Assembly: GCF_007741515.1 (NCBI RefSeq)
Contig: NZ_CP036263.1
Span: 3,459,178-3,523,177 of the forward strand
Reading direction: 5' to 3'
From: Adhaeretor mobilis
GTDB lineage: Bacteria > Planctomycetota > Planctomycetia > Pirellulales > Lacipirellulaceae
DNA length: 64,000 nt
Positions within the stretch are counted from its first letter, which is position 1. Each line of letters begins with the position of its first letter. The translations under genes and the position numbers were made by a program. Below, one piece after another: positions 62,572 to 64,000 of this stretch. Below the pieces are notes generated by a model, which was given only the letters and a program-made list of their open reading frames with translations, was not told the origin of the DNA and did no database searches.

Positions 62572-63636
62572 ATGTCTCAGACGTCTGTCCCCCAATCCTC
62601 AGTACCACAGTCCCTTTCACTTTCTGGCTCTGAGCCCGAGAAGCTATCCGACGACGATGTCGCCGCGATTGATGAGTTGCGCGGGGCCTATACGAAGCTA
62701 CGCGATGAATTGGGCAAAGTGATCATCGGGCAAGAAGGTGTAGTCGAGCTCCTTGCAGTCTGCCTATTTGCGCGGGGCCATGCTTTGCTGATGGGCGTGC
62801 CCGGCTTGGCGAAGACCTTGCTCGTGAGCAAGCTGGCCGAGACCATGTCGCTGGACTTTAGCCGCATTCAGTTCACGCCCGACTTGATGCCCATGGACAT
62901 CACCGGCACGGATATCTTGCAAGAGACGCCCGAAGGGAAGCGTGTATTTGAATTCGTACACGGCCCTGTTTTTGCAAATGTCGTCTTGGCCGACGAAATC
63001 AATCGTGCCCCGCCAAAAACTCAAGCGGCCATGCTTGAAGCGATGCAAGAAGGCAAAGTCACCGCGGTCGGCAAACCGTTCGACCTGCCGCCGCCGTTTT
63101 TGGTGCTCGCTACGCAAAACCCGGTTGAGCAGGAAGGCACGTATCCGCTGCCCGAGGCGCAGCTCGATCGGTTCATGTTCCTCATTGAACTGGACTATCC
63201 ATCTGAAGTCGAAGAAATCGAAATTGCCCGCACCACTACTGGCGGTGCTCTGCCAACTCTCGACCGACTGATGGACAGCCAAGAGATCATTCGCCACCAA
63301 GAACTAGTTCGCCGCGTGCCCGTGCCAGACCATATCTATACGTATGCCGCGCGGCTCGTTCGTAAGACTCGCCCGAACAGTAAAGACGCCCCCGAATGGC
63401 TCCGCCCGCTAGTTTCCTGGGGAGCCGGCCCGCGTGCCGTGCAAAACCTGATCCTCGGTGCAAAAGCGCGCGCAGCCTTGATGGGCAGCTACATGGTTCG
63501 CCTGGAAGATGTTCAGGAAGTAGCTGCACCGGTACTTACGCATCGCGTCATTACTACCTTTGCCGCCCAGGCCGAGGGGATCGATGCCCGTGAAATTGTA
63601 AAGCGGCTGATTGAGGAGACGAATACAGAGGAATAG
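62572..63636 (+). CDS. MoxR-type AAA ATPase
   Basis: About 354 residues from ATG 62572 with AGAGGA 9 bases upstream. Standard MoxR signatures: VIIGQEGVVELLAVCLFARG, HALLMGVPGLAKTLL (Walker A), RIQFTPDLMPMDITGTDILQ, VVLADEINRAPPKTQAAMLE (Walker B), FLVLATQNPVEQEGTYPLPE, AQLDRFMF with the arginine finger, and SWGAGPRAVQNLILGAKARA. MoxR ATPases act as chaperones, often with von Willebrand-type partner proteins encoded next to them (probably beyond the window). It follows the transporter after 336 bases of non-coding DNA. Confidence 0.93.
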   Translation: MSQTSVPQSSVPQSLSLSGSEPEKLSDDDVAAIDELRGAYTKLRDELGKVIIGQEGVVELLAVCLFARGHALLMGVPGLAKTLLVSKLAETMSLDFSRIQFTPDLMPMDITGTDILQETPEGKRVFEFVHGPVFANVVLADEINRAPPKTQAAMLEAMQEGKVTAVGKPFDLPPPFLVLATQNPVEQEGTYPLPEAQLDRFMFLIELDYPSEVEEIEIARTTTGGALPTLDRLMDSQEIIRHQELVRRVPVPDHIYTYAARLVRKTRPNSKDAPEWLRPLVSWGAGPRAVQNLILGAKARAALMGSYMVRLEDVQEVAAPVLTHRVITTFAAQAEGIDAREIVKRLIEETNTEE

Positions 63637-63667
63637 GCTTCCTGGCTTGGCAATCCACATTGTTTTG

Positions 63668-63695
63668 AACCACAGAGAGCACAGAGGGCACGGAG
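63668..63695. repeat. Short dispersed-type repeat
   Basis: AACCACAGAGAGCACAGAGG and then GCACGGAG, a periodic CACAGAG-type sequence that I know to occur many times between genes in several bacterial groups. Seen once here. Confidence 0.4.
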
Positions 63696-63740
63696 TTGAG
63701 TAATCAAACAACTAATCGTGTCCTCGGTCCCTTCTCAGAA

Positions 63741-63962
63741 ATGTGGCACCTTAAGGATAGTCCTTATAAGCCACTATTCATAATGCAAGGAGTCTGTTTG
63801 TCTCTCCTTGTTGTTGCATTGATGTTCGACCATTCCTTCGGAGAACCATCGATCGAAAAGCAGTTAGAGCAGCTACAAGAAAAACTAACGGTGCTTGAAA
63901 GCAGAGTAGCAGAATGCCAAGGGAAGCAAAATGACAACGTGATTGAAACGAGCAAGGATTGA
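63741..63962 (+). CDS. Small membrane-anchored coiled-coil protein
   Basis: About 73 residues from ATG 63741; a TTG at 63696 and an ATG at 63783 are other possible starts. One membrane helix (GVCLSLLVVALMF) precedes a short coiled coil (SIEKQLEQLQEKLTVLESRV). Family unknown. It may belong with the MoxR gene group. Confidence 0.5.
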   Translation: MWHLKDSPYKPLFIMQGVCLSLLVVALMFDHSFGEPSIEKQLEQLQEKLTVLESRVAECQGKQNDNVIETSKD

Positions 63963-64000
63963 ATCGTCACGAAGCTCTCAAAGTTTCCTCTGTAATCTCT

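Overview
The window looks like a chromosome segment of a planctomycete, probably of the Pirellula/Rhodopirellula type. Support comes from several gene families typical of that group: secreted proteins ending in a VPEP-hydrophobic-RRR (PEP-CTERM) tail behind dockerin-like Ca-binding repeats, a DUF1559 pilin-like protein, an LEPR-type surface protein, eukaryote-like Ser/Thr kinases next to ECF sigma factors, and a kinase fused to a tubulin-like domain. No genus can be named from the sequence alone.

Layout. (1) 1-4.77 kb: the 5' part of a group II intron (reverse transcriptase running off the left edge), a pair of translationally coupled thioredoxin-fold genes, then a graveyard of broken transposases (an rve-type gene, an IS21 istA and a rearranged IS5-like remnant). 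(2) 4.76-19.97 kb: a minus-strand run of eight secretory genes. Six are large or medium PEP-CTERM exported proteins (two glucose/sorbosone dehydrogenase-like beta-propellers, one large beta-helix protein and others). Four of them carry the same two-fold repeated C-terminal module. The run begins with a small lipoprotein and a DUF1559 protein. (3) 20.4-24.4 kb: a broken sulfatase, an orphan sugar-binding protein, an ISAs1 element, the stump of a tyrosine recombinase and a tRNA-Arg(CCG): the classic edge of an integrated island. (4) 24.4-34.4 kb: accessory DNA with a conserved hypothetical gene, then csrA, a csrA-coupled unknown, a CsbD stress protein, PTS enzyme I, a small Cys-rich protein and a GT4/toroid, GH130, GT4 carbohydrate cluster. 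(5) 34.6-48.8 kb: IS5, IS66, ISAs1 and IS200 debris around an ECF sigma/membrane-protein pair, a TetR-controlled redox cassette with two matching operators, and two DUF1254/DUF1214 genes of which the upstream one is frameshifted. Degenerate repeats and partial tRNA-Arg copies recur here. (6) 48.9-59.7 kb: a signalling block. On the plus strand lie an AAA ATPase, a kinase-tubulin-like protein and an FHA-EAL protein; converging on it is an ECF sigma, Ser/Thr kinase with TPRs, and LEPR protein operon. (7) 59.9-64 kb: a SulP transporter fused to a beta-carbonic anhydrase, a MoxR ATPase and a small membrane protein.

The most interesting candidate system is the AAA ATPase/kinase-tubulin/FHA-EAL trio at 48.9-54.9 kb. 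It joins an NTPase, a phosphorylating and possibly filament-forming protein, and a phosphothreonine-reading cyclic-di-GMP phosphodiesterase in one strand-consistent block. The second is the repeated export module shared by the PEP-CTERM proteins. The third is the stress/glycan cluster with a stand-alone enzyme I. All functions here are inferred from sequence motifs read by eye; no database search was run.
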